64,000 nucleotides of DNA from Amphiplicatus metriothermophilus. Its GTDB lineage: Bacteria > Pseudomonadota > Alphaproteobacteria > Caulobacterales > Parvularculaceae. Every line of letters starts with the position of its first letter. Position 1 is the first letter of the stretch. The notes beneath the pieces are model-generated. The model did no database searches, was not told the DNA's origin, and worked only from the letters and a program-made list of their open reading frames with translations. Location of the stretch: contig NZ_FZQA01000001.1 of assembly GCF_900199215.1 (NCBI RefSeq), forward strand, positions 124,001 to 188,000, written 5' to 3'. Below are positions 33,341-42,079 of this stretch, piece by piece. A program made the position numbers and the translations under genes.

Positions 33341-35092
33341 TCACTCGGCCGCCTTGGGCAGAGGGTCTTCGTCCGGCGCGTCGGAACGCGCGTCGCTCGC
33401 CGCCGCGCTCTGCGCGCGCTCCTCGCGCGCGGCGCGCTTTTCCTCGGCGCGCTGGCGTTTTTGAGCCTCTTTCAGTTCGCGCCGCGTCGGCGCCGGCGCA
33501 GGTTCCGCGGCGGCGGCTTCGAGCGCGGCGAGGCCCTCCTCGGCCATGCGCTGGATCGTCGCATAGTCGAGCTTGCCGGTGCCCAGCACCGGCACGTCCG
33601 CGACGCAGACGATTTTCTTCGGCACGGCGAGCTCCGGCACGCCGTGCGAGCGGGCCCAGGCGAGCAGCAGGCCGCGATCGGCGCCCGCCTTGGCGGTCAC
33701 GAGGACGATCTGCTCGCCCTTGCGTTCGTCGGGCAGCGCGACCGCGCCATGCAGATGATCCGGCCAGACGGCGCAGGCGCAGTTCTCCACCACCGCGAGC
33801 GAGATCATCTCGCCGCCGATCTTGGCGAAGCGCTTCAGCCGGCCGCGGATCGACATATAGCCGTTCTCGTCGAAGGCCACGACGTCGCCGGTGTCGTGCC
33901 AGCCGTCGGCGAGCGGCTTGACGACGCCGGGCTCGTCCGGCGTCAGGTAGCCCTTCATGACGTTCGGCCCGCGGATGAACAGCCGTCCTCCCTCGGCCAG
34001 TCCTTCCACCGGCTCGACGCGCGCCTCGATCCCCGGCAACAGCCGGCCGACCGCGCCGGCGCGGATGTCGCCCGGCTGGTTGGCGGCCACCACGGGCGAG
34101 GCCTCGGTCACGCCGTAGCCTTCCAGCACCTCGAAGGAGAAGCGCCGCTCAGCCGCCTGGCGGGTCTCGTCCTTGACGCGCTCGGCGCCGCACACGGCGA
34201 TCCGCAGCGAGCTCATGCCGCCTTCTTCGCTGGCGCGCATGTACTGGTTGAGGAAGGTGTCGGTGGCGAGGATGATCGTCGCGCTCGTCTCGAAGATCCG
34301 CTTGGGGATGATCTTGGTCTGCAAGGGCGAGGGATGCAGCACGACCGGATAGCCGGCCATCACCGGCCACAGCGTTCCCGCCGTCAGGCCGTAGCAGTGA
34401 AAGGCCGGCAAGGGATTGAAGAAAACGTCCGTCGGCTCGATCTCCACATGCTCGGTGATCTGCTGGATGTTGGCGAGAATGTTCGCATGGGTGAGAACGA
34501 CGCCTTTCGGATCGCCCTCCGTGCCGGACGTGAACAGGATGACGCCGGTATCGTCCGGATGCGGATCGGCGGCGAGCAGCTTCGGCAGGAGCGGGCCCGC
34601 AAGGGCGCGCAGCTTGTCGGCGCGGGTGAGCGCTTCTTTCGCGTCTTCGAGATAGATGAACTCCACGGCCTCCGACAGCTCGGCGATCAGCTTCTCAAGC
34701 CCGGCGAGTTCGACGAACTTCCTGGCCGTGACCACGCGGCGCACTTCGGCGGCGTTGCAGGCGGCCTTGAGATTGCGCGCGCCCGCCGTGAAATTGAGCA
34801 TCGCCGGCGTGCGCCCGCGCGCGAGGATCGCCAGAAAGGCGATCAGAATGCCTGCGCCCGTCGGCAGAAGCACGCCCACGCTTTCGCCCTTCGTTGTACG
34901 GCGCGCGATCGGCCCGGAAATGGCGAAGGCGCCGCGGACGATGTCCCGATAGGTCAGCTTGCGGCCGTCGCCGTCGATGACGGCGAGGGTCTTGCCGCCC
35001 TTCCGGCGCGCGCTTTCCAGAAAGGCCTGGAAAATGGACCGACGCGAGCGCCGGAGCACCCGCCTTACGGCGTCGCCCTTGTGAGCGTTCAT
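33341..35092 (-). CDS. AMP-dependent acyl-ACP/acyl-CoA synthetase (Aas ligase-domain type)
   Basis: 583 residues. The ATP-binding A3 motif VILFTSGTEGDPKGVVLTH, the A5 motif EGYGVTEASP, the A7 region WHDTGDVVAFDENGYM and the C-terminal Lys region LGTGKLDYATI are intact. Closest in type to the acyl-ACP synthetase half of Aas, but the acyltransferase half is absent. The last about 60 residues form a highly charged Arg/Glu/Ala helix, probably a coiled coil or membrane-surface tail. It probably activates free fatty acids for lipid recycling. A PlsC-like gene lies 8 kb away. Confidence 0.85.
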   Translation of the reverse strand: MNAHKGDAVRRVLRRSRRSIFQAFLESARRKGGKTLAVIDGDGRKLTYRDIVRGAFAISGPIARRTTKGESVGVLLPTGAGILIAFLAILARGRTPAMLNFTAGARNLKAACNAAEVRRVVTARKFVELAGLEKLIAELSEAVEFIYLEDAKEALTRADKLRALAGPLLPKLLAADPHPDDTGVILFTSGTEGDPKGVVLTHANILANIQQITEHVEIEPTDVFFNPLPAFHCYGLTAGTLWPVMAGYPVVLHPSPLQTKIIPKRIFETSATIILATDTFLNQYMRASEEGGMSSLRIAVCGAERVKDETRQAAERRFSFEVLEGYGVTEASPVVAANQPGDIRAGAVGRLLPGIEARVEPVEGLAEGGRLFIRGPNVMKGYLTPDEPGVVKPLADGWHDTGDVVAFDENGYMSIRGRLKRFAKIGGEMISLAVVENCACAVWPDHLHGAVALPDERKGEQIVLVTAKAGADRGLLLAWARSHGVPELAVPKKIVCVADVPVLGTGKLDYATIQRMAEEGLAALEAAAAEPAPAPTRRELKEAQKRQRAEEKRAAREERAQSAAASDARSDAPDEDPLPKAAE

Positions 35093-35189
35093 GGGATACC
35101 GCCTTCCTGCCCCGGACCCTCCTTCTTGCGAGGAGGTCGCTTCTTTTTAACAAGGCGGGGCCCGGCGCGCAAAGGCGGCGCGGCCAAGG

Positions 35190-35897
35190 CTAGGACGGCC
35201 GCGCGGCGCGGATTTCCTCGATGACGGACCGGGCCGCGGCGGCGGGATCGGGCGCCTGCACGATCGGCCGGCCGACGACGAGATAGTCCGCGCCGGCGCG
35301 CATGGCGGCGGCTGGCGTCGCCGCCCGCTTCTGGTCGTCGGCGCCGGCGCCGGCGGGCCTCACCCCCGGGGTGACGATGAGGAGCCGGTCTGCGAAACGC
35401 GCGCGGATCGCTTCGGCCTCCTTCGCCGAAGCGACGACCCCGTCGGCGCCGGCCTCGGCCGCGAACTCGGCGCGCTTGAGGACGAGATCCTCGAGCTTCG
35501 TCGTGATCCCGGCGCGCTCAAGCGCGGCCTGATCGAGGCTCGTGAGCACGGTGACCGCGATGATCTTGAGCCGAGGGTCGTCGCCCCGTCCGGCGACGGC
35601 CCCTTTCAGCACGTCCGGCTCGGCGTGCACCGTGAGGAAATCGCCGCCCAGCCGGCGAACGCTCTTCACGCCGCGCTCCACCGTCGCGCCGATGTCGTGA
35701 AACTTGAAATCCAGAAAGACCTTCCCGCCCGCTTCCATCAGGCGACGCGCAAGCTCGATCCCGCCGACGGGCATGAGCTGATAGCCGATCTTGTAAAAGC
35801 GGCCCGCGGCGCCGAGTCGCGCGACGAGCTCCTCCGCCTGCGGAACGTCCGGCAGGTCGAGGGCGATGATCAGTCTTTCCGCGGCGTCAGGCGTCAT
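35190..35897 (-). CDS. pyrF: orotidine 5'-phosphate decarboxylase
   Basis: 235-residue TIM-barrel enzyme making UMP from OMP. IIALDLPDVPQAEELV begins the barrel; the catalytic charged network is LDFKFHDIGATV (Asp-x-Lys-x-x-Asp), and the phosphate loop is TPGVRP with the late VVGRPI. The ATG at 35897 overlaps the nth stop codon as ATGA, so the two genes are translationally coupled. The usual bacterial length of about 230-245 is met. Confidence 0.96.
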   Translation of the reverse strand: MTPDAAERLIIALDLPDVPQAEELVARLGAAGRFYKIGYQLMPVGGIELARRLMEAGGKVFLDFKFHDIGATVERGVKSVRRLGGDFLTVHAEPDVLKGAVAGRGDDPRLKIIAVTVLTSLDQAALERAGITTKLEDLVLKRAEFAAEAGADGVVASAKEAEAIRARFADRLLIVTPGVRPAGAGADDQKRAATPAAAMRAGADYLVVGRPIVQAPDPAAAARSVIEEIRAARPS

Positions 35898-36889
35898 GCG
35901 GCGGCTCCTTTCCTCACGCGCCTTCGCGGGACGAGACGCAGACGCTGGCCGCCCTTGGCGACGACTCGCTCGATTTCGCCTTTGACTTCCATGTCGAGCT
36001 TGACGGTCGTGGTCCACCAGGAAACCGAGCCGAGACTCTCAAGCTCTTCGGCGGAAAGACGCGCCTTCACCGCGTCGGGAAGCTCTTTGAACGCAAAGCC
36101 CTCTTCCCCCGCCGTCTTCAGCGCGTCCAGAATCGCGCGCCGCACGGCCTCATATTTCCAGCGCGGAATGCGCACGCTCGCCCGGCCCGGCGTCGGCGTG
36201 CGGCATTCGATCTTTTCCTCATCGCGGGCGGATTTGCGCGCATGAGCCGCCGTCTTGTCCGGATAAAGGCAAAGATCGGCGACGACGCAGTTCGGACAGT
36301 CGGGCCGGCGCGCCTTGCATACATAACGCCCGTGCAGGATCAGCCAGTGATGGGCGCCGCGCAGATATTTCTTCGGCGTGATCTTTTCGAGCGCGCGCTC
36401 GACCTCAAGCGGCGTCCGGCCAGGCGCAAGGCCGGTGCGGTTGGCGACGCGGAAGATGTGCGTATCGACCGCGATGGTCGGCTGGCCGAAAGCGACGTTG
36501 CAGACCACATTGGCGGTCTTGCGTCCCACCCCCGGCAGTTTTTCCAGAGCCTCGCGGTCGGCGGGAACCTTCCCGCCGTGCCGCTCGATCAGGATCTTCG
36601 ACAGCGCGATGACGTTCTTCGCCTTGTTCCGCCACAGGCCGATGGTTCTGACGTGCTCGCCGAGTTTCTTCTCGCCCAGCGCGACCATTTTTTCCGGGCT
36701 GTCGGCGATCTGGAAAAGACGCGCCGTCGCCTTGTTAACCCCGACGTCGGTCGCCTGCGCCGAGAGCACGACTGCGACCAGCAGGGTGTAAGGATTGGTG
36801 TAATTCAGCTCCGTCTCCGGCGCGGGATCGCGCGCAGCGAGGCGGGCGAAGAATTTCTCTGCCTCTGTCCGGGTGAGCGTGCGGGGCAT
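35894..36889 (-). CDS. nth: endonuclease III fused to a C-terminal DUF6958-like domain
   Basis: Residues 1-210 are a complete Nth: helix-hairpin-helix LPGVGRKTANVV with catalytic Lys124, VDTHIFRV with Asp142, and the 4Fe-4S ligands Cys191, 198, 201 and 207 (C-x6-C-x2-C-x5-C). It excises oxidised pyrimidines. Residues about 225-320 add a second domain (KYEAVRRAILDAL ... VSWWTTTVKLDMEVKGEIER) that I recognise as like the small stand-alone DUF6958 proteins of proteobacteria. E. coli Nth is only 211 residues, so this is a fusion in one frame with no stop between. Overlaps pyrF by 4 nt. Confidence 0.92.
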   Translation of the reverse strand: MPRTLTRTEAEKFFARLAARDPAPETELNYTNPYTLLVAVVLSAQATDVGVNKATARLFQIADSPEKMVALGEKKLGEHVRTIGLWRNKAKNVIALSKILIERHGGKVPADREALEKLPGVGRKTANVVCNVAFGQPTIAVDTHIFRVANRTGLAPGRTPLEVERALEKITPKKYLRGAHHWLILHGRYVCKARRPDCPNCVVADLCLYPDKTAAHARKSARDEEKIECRTPTPGRASVRIPRWKYEAVRRAILDALKTAGEEGFAFKELPDAVKARLSAEELESLGSVSWWTTTVKLDMEVKGEIERVVAKGGQRLRLVPRRRVRKGAAA

Positions 36890-37017
36890 GACGGGACTGT
36901 CTCGGCGGGCCCGGCCCAAGGACGGGCCGTCCGGACATAGCAGCGCCCGGCCCGCGGCGCAAAGCGGGCCGATCCGCCGCAATTGGCGGGCGCGCCGACC
37001 CGGGATAGGCTCGCCCC

Positions 37018-37563
37018 ATGCCGAGACTTTCCGCCTTCGAGGACATGGCGCCCGTCGTCGCCGGACGCGCGCGCGATCTCCCGCCCGCGCCGGCCCCGCC
37101 CGATGAGCGGGTCTTCGACGCGATCCTTTACCCGAACCGCTCGCTGCCCGACGCCGGTTTCGCGGCGGTGATGAGCGTCATCATCGGCGTCAATCTGAGT
37201 TTCGGCCTTTATTTCTATGCGCTCGGCGCCTGGCCGGTGCTCGGCTTTTGCGGCCTTGATGTTTTTCTCGTATGGCTCGCCTTCAAGCTCAGCTATCGGC
37301 AGGGCCGGCTGCACGAGCGGGTGCGGGTCACGCCGGACGCCATGTGGGTGAGCCGCGTGCTGCCTTCCGGCCACGAGACCCGCTGGCGGCTGCAGCCCTA
37401 TTGGACGGAGGTGCATATCGACCGGCCGGCGCGTCATGAAAGCCAGGTGCAGGTGGTCTCCAAGGGCCGCACGCTCGTGCTCGGCTCCTTCCTGTCGCCG
37501 CGCGAGCGCGCCGAGTTCGCGGACGCCCTGGCCGAAGCGCTTGCGCGCGCGCGGCGGGGGTGA
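37018..37563 (+). CDS. DUF2244 family membrane protein
   Basis: 181 residues: a Pro-rich N-terminal segment, two adjacent membrane helices (about residues 45-85, SVIIGVNLSFGLYFYALGAW, then a second) and a cytoplasmic beta-rich C-terminal half (RVTPDAMWVSRVLPSGHETRW). This matches DUF2244, which is common in alphaproteobacteria and often near respiratory or nth genes; the role is unknown. It is divergent from nth and starts a plus-strand run through 41711. Confidence 0.85.
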   Translation: MPRLSAFEDMAPVVAGRARDLPPAPAPPDERVFDAILYPNRSLPDAGFAAVMSVIIGVNLSFGLYFYALGAWPVLGFCGLDVFLVWLAFKLSYRQGRLHERVRVTPDAMWVSRVLPSGHETRWRLQPYWTEVHIDRPARHESQVQVVSKGRTLVLGSFLSPRERAEFADALAEALARARRG

Positions 37564-37572
37564 GGAAGGACC

Positions 37573-38112
37573 ATGGTCGGATTCTTCATCGGCGGCGTGG
37601 TCATTCTGGGCGCGTGCTTCGGGCTCTATGCGCTCTGGGCGCGACGGATTTCAGCTGAAATCGCCGAGGGCGGCGAGGTCGAATGGGCGCAGCTTCAGAA
37701 GAACGATCCGGAGCTGGTCGCCGGCCTTACGCGCGAGCAGTTCGACGCGATTTATCGCCGCGTGAACTTTCCGCGCTTCCCGAAATACGCCCTCGCCTGC
37801 GCGGCGGCTTTTTTCCTCTCTCTGCCGATCATCCTAGCGCTCCTGTCGGGCGGGATATGGGCGGGCGAGGCGTTGGGTTTGCTGCCCGCGCCGGCCGAAT
37901 TCGCCAATCGCTATCTCGTCGAGGACGGACGGATGCGCGTGATCACCGCCGCGACGCCAGAGGCGGCGATGTATTACGCGCGCGACCTTGCCGGCTTTTA
38001 CTATTTCTTCGGCGTGCTGTTCGCCTGGATCGTGATCGTGACGATCTTTATGCGGCGCTATCATGCGCGCCGGCCGGGCTATCTGCGCGAGGAGATTCTG
38101 CGCGCGCGCTGA
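37573..38112 (+). CDS. hypothetical membrane protein
   Basis: 179 residues with three probable helices: residues 2-22 (VGFFIGGVVILGACFGLYAL), about 75-98 (ALACAAAFFLSLPIILALL) and about 140-160 (FYYFFGVLFAWIVIVTIFMR). A soluble segment between the first two contains LTREQFDAIYRRVNFPRFPKY. No family is recognised. It starts 9 bp after the DUF2244 gene and ends 22 bp before gloA, so it belongs to the same transcript. Confidence 0.75.
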   Translation: MVGFFIGGVVILGACFGLYALWARRISAEIAEGGEVEWAQLQKNDPELVAGLTREQFDAIYRRVNFPRFPKYALACAAAFFLSLPIILALLSGGIWAGEALGLLPAPAEFANRYLVEDGRMRVITAATPEAAMYYARDLAGFYYFFGVLFAWIVIVTIFMRRYHARRPGYLREEILRAR

Positions 38113-38134
38113 CTGACGGAAAGGAACGCGATCT

Positions 38135-38575
38135 ATGGAATATTTGCACACGATGGTTCGGGTGAGCGATCTCGACGCTTCGCTCGACTTCTATTGCAAC
38201 AAGCTTGGCCTCGTGGAAGTGAGCCGCAAGGACTATGAAAAGGGCCGCTTCACTTTGGTCTTTCTCGCTGCGCCCGGCGACCTCGAGACCGCGAAAGAGA
38301 AGAAGTCGCCTATGCTGGAGCTCACTTATAACTGGGATCGGGAGGAATATTCCGGCGGGCGCAATTTCGGCCATCTCGCCTACCGGGTCGGCGACATCTA
38401 CGCCGTCTGCGAACGTCTGATGAAAGGGGGCGTGACGATCAACCGTCCGCCGCGCGACGGACATATGGCCTTCGTGCGCTCGCCCGACGGCATTTCCATC
38501 GAGCTCCTTCAGAAAGGCGAGCCGCTGGCGCCGGCCGAGCCCTGGGCGAGCATGGAGAATGTCGGCGCGTGGTAA
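38135..38575 (+). CDS. gloA: lactoylglutathione lyase (glyoxalase I)
   Basis: VOC-fold metalloenzyme converting the methylglyoxal-glutathione hemithioacetal to S-lactoylglutathione. Metal ligands are visible as His5 (YLHTMVRV), a Glu in MLELTYNW, His in FGHLAYRV and Glu in SIELLQKG. 146 residues is typical. The 3' end overlaps the GTG start of the acetyltransferase gene by 7 bp. It is part of the 37018-41711 plus-strand run. Confidence 0.92.
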   Translation: MEYLHTMVRVSDLDASLDFYCNKLGLVEVSRKDYEKGRFTLVFLAAPGDLETAKEKKSPMLELTYNWDREEYSGGRNFGHLAYRVGDIYAVCERLMKGGVTINRPPRDGHMAFVRSPDGISIELLQKGEPLAPAEPWASMENVGAW

Positions 38576-39177
38576 GGGCGTCTGCGAAACCGGCGTTTGC
38601 GGTTCATCCGCTCACAGCCGAGCGCTGGGCTGATCTCGAAACCGTATTCGGCCCTACGGGCGGCTATTGCGGCTGCTGGTGCATGTACTGGCGCGCGCCG
38701 CGCCGCGACTTCGAGAACCCTGAGGCCCGCAAGCAGATGAAAGCCCGTTTCCGCCGGCGCGTAAGGAAAGGCCCGCCGCCCGGCCTCATCGCCTACGCCT
38801 GCGACGGCGAGCCTGTCGGCTGGATGCAGCTCACGCCGCGACCGGACGCGCCCAACTGGAACGGGCCGCGCCGGCTTTCGGCGCCGCTCGACCCGGCGGA
38901 AGGAGACGACCCGAACGTCTGGGCGATCAACTGCTTCGTCGTACGACGGCGCTGGCGCCGCAAGGGCGTCGCGCGCGCGCTGCTGGGCGCGGGCATCGAC
39001 TGGGCCCGAAAGAACGGCGCGCGCTGCATCGACGCCTGTCCGGTGGAAACGGCCGAAAACAAGCCGGCCGTGTCGCTTTATCACGGGACCGCGGCTATGT
39101 TCGCGCGCGCGGGTTTCGTCGAGATCGCCCGCCGCCGGGGCGACCGGCCGCTCGTGCGGCTTCGCTTCGGCGCCTGA
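38569..39177 (+). CDS. GNAT family N-acetyltransferase
   Basis: 202 residues starting at GTG 38569, inside the end of gloA. The acetyl-CoA loop is RRRWRRKGVARALLGAGIDW and the motif B-like strand is ARCIDACPVE; the N-terminus has an unusual Cys/Trp-rich block (GGYCGCWCMYWRAP) seen in a subgroup of small GNAT proteins. The substrate is unknown. Coupled to gloA by overlap. Confidence 0.82.
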   Translation: MVRASAKPAFAVHPLTAERWADLETVFGPTGGYCGCWCMYWRAPRRDFENPEARKQMKARFRRRVRKGPPPGLIAYACDGEPVGWMQLTPRPDAPNWNGPRRLSAPLDPAEGDDPNVWAINCFVVRRRWRRKGVARALLGAGIDWARKNGARCIDACPVETAENKPAVSLYHGTAAMFARAGFVEIARRRGDRPLVRLRFGA

Positions 39178-39240
39178 ACGTCTTCTTAAGCTCCGCCGGC
39201 TATCCGCCTGTTGCAAGAATCCGCCGCCCGAAAGCGCCCA

Positions 39241-40200
39241 ATGACCGAAACCGTTCTGTCGCTCGAAAACGTGGTCAAGCGCTATGGCGGGCTCGCCGCC
39301 GTGGACGGGCTGTCCTTCGCAGTCGCGCGCGGCGAGATCTTCGGCTTTCTAGGCCCCAACGGCGCGGGCAAGACGACGACTTTGCGGATGATCCTCGGCA
39401 TCATTCCGCCGACGGCGGGCCGCATCACGGTTCTCGACTCGATCTCGGCGATTCCTGTGCGCCATCGTCTCGGCTATCTGCCGGAAGAGCGCGGCCTTTA
39501 CCGCAAGATGCGCGCCGCCGAGACCATCGCCTATTTCGCCCATCTGCGCGGAGTGCCGGCGCGCGCGGCGAAAAAGAAGGCCCATGAACTTCTCGAACGC
39601 TTCGGTCTCGCAGACTTCGCACGGGCCAAGAATGAAGCGCTGTCGAAAGGCATGGCGCAGAAGGTGCAGCTTCTCGCGACCATCGCGCATGAGCCGGAGC
39701 TGCTCATTCTCGACGAGCCTTTTTCCGGTCTCGATCCCATCAACCAGACGACGCTCGAAGCGCTCATCCGCGACCTCAAGGCGGAAGGGCGCACCATCAT
39801 CTTCTCGACCCATGTCATGCAGCACGCAGAGCGTCTCTGCGATCGTTTCCTGATCATCGCCAGCGGGCGCAAGCGCTTCGAGGGCGATCTCGCCGCGGCG
39901 CGCGCGGCCTTTCCGCCGCGACTCCTGCTGCGCACACGCGATCCCGTCGACCCGCTCGCCGCCGCGCCCGGCGTGCGCGAAATCGTCGCTCTTGGCGAGA
40001 CGACGGACGGTGAGCGAGAGTATGAAATCGTTCTCGAGCGCGGCGCAGACCCGCAGCTTGTGCTGAAGGCCGCTTTCGAGGCGGGCATACGGCTTTCGAG
40101 CTTCGAGCGCGCCGGGGCGAGTCTGCACGATATCTTCGTGGCGCTCGCCGGCGAGAAAGAAGACGAGCAAGCCTGCGCCATGAAGGAGGCGGCCGAATGA
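39241..40200 (+). CDS. ABC transporter ATP-binding protein (NatA-like)
   Basis: 319 residues. Walker A GPNGAGKTTTL, Q-loop region replaced by LGYLPEERGLY, an ABC signature degraded to LSKGMAQKV, Walker B LLILDEPFSGLD and switch His in FSTHVMQHAE. The LSKGM signature and C-terminal about 100-residue domain fit NatA/YhaQ-type exporters of ions or drugs. The ATG at 39241 is used. The stop overlaps the permease ATG by 4 bp (ATGA). Confidence 0.9.
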   Translation: MTETVLSLENVVKRYGGLAAVDGLSFAVARGEIFGFLGPNGAGKTTTLRMILGIIPPTAGRITVLDSISAIPVRHRLGYLPEERGLYRKMRAAETIAYFAHLRGVPARAAKKKAHELLERFGLADFARAKNEALSKGMAQKVQLLATIAHEPELLILDEPFSGLDPINQTTLEALIRDLKAEGRTIIFSTHVMQHAERLCDRFLIIASGRKRFEGDLAAARAAFPPRLLLRTRDPVDPLAAAPGVREIVALGETTDGEREYEIVLERGADPQLVLKAAFEAGIRLSSFERAGASLHDIFVALAGEKEDEQACAMKEAAE

Positions 40201-41711
40201 AGTCTGCCTTGCTGATCGCCTGGCGCGAATACCGACAATATATTTTCTCGCGCGGCTTCCTGTTGTTTCTGGTGCTGTTTCCCCTCGGCGTGCTCTTCGT
40301 CGGAGCGACCGTCGGCTATCTTGAGCGGGCCAAGCCCGCGCGCAGCTTCGTCGTATTCGACGAAACGGGCCGCTATGTAGACGCCATCGACGCCGAACTC
40401 GAACGCCGCCGAAAGCGGGCGATCCTGTCGGCGTGGGACGCCTATGTAAGGCTGGCGGCGGAGCCGGAAGCACTGGAAGCCGCGCTGATCCCCGAACCTT
40501 TCGCGCCAGGTCCGGCCAACCATGCGCGCGTCGAGGCGTTCTTCGCAGCCGGGCTCGACGCGGCCGCGGCCGCTCTCGCGCCCTATCTGCGCGAGAATGC
40601 GCCGGCTTTCATCGAACCGCGGCGCCAGTTCGAGCGTTTGCCGCTTCCCGAGGAAGCGCGCGCGGCGAAGAATCTCGCGGATGCGGCTGAGAGACTGAGA
40701 CCCTATCTTCTCGACGAAAAACGCCCCCCCGGCGCGAAGGAGCCGCTCTTCGCGGCCGTGCTGATCCCGGCTGGCTTCTCGCGCGCGCCGGATGCGCCGT
40801 CTGCGGAATATTGGAGCCGCAACCTGACCGATCCCGCCCTCGAAAGCGTGATCGCCGACGCGCTCGACTACGCGCTTCAACGCGAGGCGGCGGGAGATTA
40901 CGGACTGTCAGCGGCGGCGCTTGAGGAGATAGCGGGAATCGACGCGCCGCTCGAATCTTTCAGACCCGACAAGGCCGACGGCGAAGCCGCGCTCACCTTG
41001 CGCGACCGCATCGAGACCTCGCTGCCGGCGATGATGACATATATGCTGCTGGTCGTTGTTTTCGGCGTCGGCAATCTGCTGCTCACCAACACGATCGAGG
41101 AACGCTCGAACAAGATCGTCGAAGTGCTGCTGTCGTCGGTCACTGCGGGCGAGTTGATGATGGGCAAGCTCGTCGGCATCGCCGCGGTCGGCCTTACGAT
41201 GCCGGCGATCTTCGTCGTCGGCGGACTCGTCATGGCGTTCGTCGCGCCTGGCGGGAACGAGTTCGCCGCCGAAGCGGCCGGCGCGCTGTTCGGCTCGCAC
41301 CTCATCTGGGTCTATCTGTTCTATTTCTTCTGCGCCTATGCGATTTTCGCGATGATCTTTCTCGCCATCGGCGCGATGTCGAATTCGCTGCAGGACGCGC
41401 AGAGCTTCATGGGCCCGGTGATGCTGGTAGTGTTCCTGCCGCTGCCGTTCATGTTCATGGTCTATCAGAATCCGAACGGCCTGATCGCTTCGATACTCAC
41501 CTGGATTCCGATTTACACGCCCTATGCGGCGATGATGCGCGCCGCCGCCGGCCCGCCCCTGTGGGAGATCGTCGGCGCCACCGCGCTGATGCTCGCCTTC
41601 GCGATCGCGCTGGCGCGCGTCATGGGCCGGATCTTCCGCAACGCCATCTTGCAATCGGCGCCGCCCAAGGCGCGCGACGTCTGGCGGCTAGCGAAAAAGG
41701 AGGCGCGCTAA
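40197..41711 (+). CDS. ABC-2 type permease (NatB-like)
   Basis: 504 residues: one N-terminal helix (GFLLFLVLFPLGVLFVGATV), a large extracytoplasmic domain (about residues 55-270), then five C-terminal helices starting at MMTYMLLVVVFGVGNLL. TNTIEERSNKIVEVLLSSVTAGELMMGK is the conserved ABC-2/NatB cytosolic loop. It partners the overlapping ATPase gene to form an exporter; substrate unknown. It converges with the zinc-finger gene. Confidence 0.9.
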   Translation: MKSALLIAWREYRQYIFSRGFLLFLVLFPLGVLFVGATVGYLERAKPARSFVVFDETGRYVDAIDAELERRRKRAILSAWDAYVRLAAEPEALEAALIPEPFAPGPANHARVEAFFAAGLDAAAAALAPYLRENAPAFIEPRRQFERLPLPEEARAAKNLADAAERLRPYLLDEKRPPGAKEPLFAAVLIPAGFSRAPDAPSAEYWSRNLTDPALESVIADALDYALQREAAGDYGLSAAALEEIAGIDAPLESFRPDKADGEAALTLRDRIETSLPAMMTYMLLVVVFGVGNLLLTNTIEERSNKIVEVLLSSVTAGELMMGKLVGIAAVGLTMPAIFVVGGLVMAFVAPGGNEFAAEAAGALFGSHLIWVYLFYFFCAYAIFAMIFLAIGAMSNSLQDAQSFMGPVMLVVFLPLPFMFMVYQNPNGLIASILTWIPIYTPYAAMMRAAAGPPLWEIVGATALMLAFAIALARVMGRIFRNAILQSAPPKARDVWRLAKKEAR

Positions 41712-41729
41712 AGGGCGCAGCAAGCCGAA

Positions 41730-41918
41730 TCAGCTTCCAGCCTTTTCCGGATCGTACACGAATTTCCGGTCGCAATAGCCGCATTCGGCTTCGCCGTCTT
41801 CGAGCGAATACCACACGATCGGATGGCCGAGGGCGCCGCCGCCGTCGCAGGCGATGCGGCGGGTTTTCACATAGATCACCTCCGGCGGCGGAGGAGCGGC
41901 GGGCGATTCGTCGGACAT
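41730..41918 (-). CDS. zf-CHCC zinc-finger domain protein
   Basis: About 62 residues from the ATG at 41918 (MSDESPAAPP); starts at 41957 and 41966 would add a low-complexity N-terminus. ACDGGGALGHPIVWYSL and ECGYCDRKFVYD give the Cys-x-His-x-Cys-x2-Cys zinc set of the zf-CHCC family, related to the NDUFS6 accessory subunit of complex I. In bacteria it is a small cytosolic protein of unsure role. It is divergent from the ABC ATPase gene at 42080. Confidence 0.82.
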   Translation of the reverse strand: MSDESPAAPPPPEVIYVKTRRIACDGGGALGHPIVWYSLEDGEAECGYCDRKFVYDPEKAGS

Positions 41919-42079
41919 CGTTCGCGCCTGTGCGCTGGCTGACATGGCTTCGGACATGGCGGTCATGGGCGATCCGCTTTCAACGGTCCGCCCTGATTGG
42001 CGGGCGGCGTCCGCGCCGTCAAGGCCTCCTGCGCCGACAGAAGCGTTGACCGCCGCGCCGCGGGCCCCATATTGCGCCC

